This document shows, piece by piece, positions 21,638 to 23,256 of a DNA stretch of 23,256 bases. Source of the DNA: an uncultured Lachnospiraceae bacterium (lineage in GTDB: Bacteria; Bacillota; Clostridia; Lachnospirales; Lachnospiraceae); assembly GCA_910588295.1 (NCBI GenBank), contig CAJUQO010000055.1:1-23256 (forward strand), given 5' to 3'. A program made the translations under genes and the position numbers. The notes under the pieces are model-generated. The model was given only the letters and a program-made list of their open reading frames with translations. It did not search any database and was not told the origin of the DNA. Position 1 is the stretch's first letter, and the number at the start of each line of letters is the position of its first letter.

Positions 21638-23089
21638 TTAATTTTTATTTTTTGCAATTTCAGACTTTTCAAGAAAGTAAGCCGAAAGCCGCAAGTAGTC
21701 CCGAATATAGGTTTTTTCCAGATCCCAGCCCGTTGATTCCTTCAAATACTTGATCCTGTAGGTCAGCGTATTCTTATGGATGAACAGTTTTTCGGAAGCC
21801 CGTTTGGAAGATCGCTCCTCTCCCAGATAAGCTTTCAGGGTGAGCACACCCATTCTCCTGTCCCCGCCCTCATTCCACATGCGCCTCAGCGTTGGTTCGC
21901 AGGCACAAAGCCTTTGCAGGCCTGTATTTTCCATGAGATAATCCACCGCCATATCATAAAAACCTGCCACCCCGCCGGTGCTGGCGCTTTTCGCCTGCAT
22001 AGCCTGTTCAAAGAAAAATCTCAGCTCAGACAAGTCATAAAACTCACAGCTGAGCCCGGCCTGCAGATCTTTCTGACAACCGCATTTCCCTATGGATTTC
22101 AGAATCTGTTCCGCCAGGATCTCCGGGTGTCCGGAATATAAAAGAAGCAGCAGCTTTCCCTTCACGATCAGGCTGTTGACGGCGGGGTACTGCCGGTACA
22201 CAATATTTTTCAAAAGCTGCAGGGCCCGCAGATCTCCTCTCCTTGCCCGGTCAAAAAAATCCACCAGCATCACGGCAAATTTACCGGGACGCCCGTTCTC
22301 GATCACGGACTGGAAATACCGGATCTTCTCCCGGGGCACCGTCCCTCCCGCGGCCAGGTCTTCCAACACTTCGTTATCCAGAAATTTTCTCGTTTCCCCG
22401 GAAACCGCCGCCGCATAGATTGCCATGCGCCTGGAAATGTACTCCAACAGGCAGATATCCCCTCTGTTGATCTTCCTGGTGCTCTCCAGAACAGTTAATT
22501 TCTCATATCCCCTTCCATGAAAAGTAATCGTCGCATGAAGGCCGCCGTTTGGCACCAGCGCATGGGGATTTCTCTTAAACTGGCGGACATTCTGGCGGTA
22601 GACCTTTTCGGCGTACTGGAGGGCCTGGGACATACATTCGTATCCTTCCACAGAACTTTGCCCGTTCTTTCGGATATATTCCCATTCCGGCGGCATTCCG
22701 CCCTCTCCAAAGGGGCCTGCCATACCCAGCAGACAATAATTGGAATCCTGCAGCATGACCGGGTTGCCGAAAGCCTGTTGGCACAGCTGCACCAGCCGCC
22801 CAAAATCCGCCGACATGATGGCGTCGTTGGTTTTGTCCACCCAGTCCTGATACCAGTCAAAGATCCCCTGGATCAGCAGATAGCCGTCGCCAAGCCCCAG
22901 CTCCCGTATTCGGATATATCCCTGGACGCTCTCGCAGAGCACATCCTGCCCCACCGCTGAAATATATACACATCCGGGCACAGAATAGGGCAGCGTACTA
23001 TTCAGGACCGGCTCCGCGTCCGCGTCAATTTTCATCTCGATTTCATAATTTGCCAATCGGTTAGCAATCATCCACATATTCAGCTTCAT
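21638..23089 (-). CDS. PucR/CdaR-type helix-turn-helix transcriptional regulator
   Basis: This 483-residue cytoplasmic protein has the PucR-family C-terminal HTH at about 435-460 (LFIHKNTLTYRIKYLKE), the most conserved part of the family. Before it lies a GGDEF-like/CdaR middle region (about 240-400). The N-terminal 230 residues are a likely sensor region; the signal cannot be named. PucR-type proteins usually activate nearby catabolic operons when a substrate or intermediate is present. The ATG at 23089 follows AGGA at seven bases. The gene reads toward the URO-D/permease operon, from which it is separated by a strong terminator. It diverges from rnpB, with only about 70 bp between the two starts. 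Regulation of the downstream operon is inference from position. Confidence 0.9.
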   Translation of the reverse strand: MKLNMWMIANRLANYEIEMKIDADAEPVLNSTLPYSVPGCVYISAVGQDVLCESVQGYIRIRELGLGDGYLLIQGIFDWYQDWVDKTNDAIMSADFGRLVQLCQQAFGNPVMLQDSNYCLLGMAGPFGEGGMPPEWEYIRKNGQSSVEGYECMSQALQYAEKVYRQNVRQFKRNPHALVPNGGLHATITFHGRGYEKLTVLESTRKINRGDICLLEYISRRMAIYAAAVSGETRKFLDNEVLEDLAAGGTVPREKIRYFQSVIENGRPGKFAVMLVDFFDRARRGDLRALQLLKNIVYRQYPAVNSLIVKGKLLLLLYSGHPEILAEQILKSIGKCGCQKDLQAGLSCEFYDLSELRFFFEQAMQAKSASTGGVAGFYDMAVDYLMENTGLQRLCACEPTLRRMWNEGGDRRMGVLTLKAYLGEERSSKRASEKLFIHKNTLTYRIKYLKESTGWDLEKTYIRDYLRLSAYFLEKSEIAKNKN

Positions 23090-23123
23090 CGTCTGTTCCT
23101 CGCATGAGCATATAAATTTACCC

Positions 23124-23153
23124 TTTACACATCTCCCCCCTGTATGCTAAAAT
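23124..23153 (+). promoter_or_regulatory. Promoter of the RNase P RNA gene
   Basis: TTTACA (23124-23129), 18 nt, TAAAAT (23148-23153), with TGC before the -10 as an extended -10 element. The start would be near 23160. The same 70 bp must also hold the promoter of the divergent regulator gene. Confidence 0.65.
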
Positions 23154-23159
23154 GCCAAC

Positions 23160-23256
23160 GGAGCAGAATAAATGATCGCAGCTGACAAAAGCCGAAAGGC
23201 GTCAGGTGAGGAAAGTCCGGGCTTCACAGGGCAGGATGCCGGATAACGTCCGGTGG
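23160..23256 (+). ncRNA. rnpB: RNase P RNA, 5' part, cut by the window end
   Basis: This is the catalytic RNA of RNase P, which matures tRNA 5' ends. The conserved P4 block GAGGAAAGTCCGGGC begins at 23208. Before it a P3-like hairpin has CTGAC (23182-23186) pairing with GTCAG (23201-23205), tipped by GCC-GAAA-GGC. After it a P8-like hairpin CCGGA-TAACG-TCCGG lies at 23239-23253, with the conserved TAACG loop. These fit the type A bacterial form. The 5' end is estimated from the promoter. About 97 nt of an expected 350-400 are present. Confidence 0.93.

Noticed and set aside
1..23256. CRISPR arrays, insertion sequences and tRNA genes
   Set aside because: I read both strands for regular spaced repeats, transposase genes and T-arm motifs, and found none.

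Overview
This looks like an ordinary chromosomal segment of an anaerobic Firmicute of the Clostridia, most likely a Lachnospiraceae-type gut organism. That is inferred from gene content: the GGGtGRT protein with its NifU-like partner, ammonia-dependent AsnA, QueH, a stand-alone GltD-like flavoprotein, a GPH-type MFS carrier and several URO-D-family proteins, all with strong GGAGG-type ribosome sites. I see no insertion sequence, prophage gene, CRISPR array, tRNA or rRNA. All protein genes lie on the minus strand except one traX-like gene (2716-3483). The RNase P RNA gene starts on the plus strand at the right edge and is cut off by the window.

Layout, left to right (minus-strand operons read right to left). 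1-1971: an Fe-S scaffold protein and the GGGtGRT protein, with a promoter, a palindrome and a terminator. 2083-3483: a small ABM-domain monooxygenase diverging from the TraX-like membrane protein, with a perfect 10-bp hairpin between them. 3645-5621: a left-handed beta-helix sugar-nucleotide-type protein and asnA with a near-consensus promoter. 5773-8789: topB, a sce7726-family putative nuclease and a small unknown protein, probably one operon. 9030-11637: argH (TTG start) and asd. 11732-12433: queH, whose promoter overlaps an inverted repeat. 12528-13849: a GltD-like oxidoreductase whose ribosome site lies inside a 12-bp perfect hairpin. 14067-16178: a J-domain protein, a nitroreductase and an HMA metal-binding protein in one operon. 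16338-23089: a catabolic-looking cluster with its PucR-type regulator.

The right-hand cluster is the most interesting part. A PucR-family regulator is followed by a very strong terminator. Then come four closely spaced genes: a URO-D-family protein, an SLC13-type permease, a second and quite different URO-D-family protein, and a GPH-type MFS carrier, closed by an 11-bp perfect terminator hairpin. Both URO-D proteins keep the H-x-C-G motif of cobalamin-linked zinc methyltransferases and are not HemE. My inference is uptake and demethylation of one or more methylated or methoxylated organic acids or glycosides. No corrinoid protein or reactivase gene lies in the window, so the substrate and the methyl acceptor are unknown.

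The other candidates for new regulation are the hairpin over the start of the GltD-like gene, the palindrome at the Fe-S scaffold promoter, the operator-like repeat at queH and a short upstream ORF overlapping the first URO-D gene.
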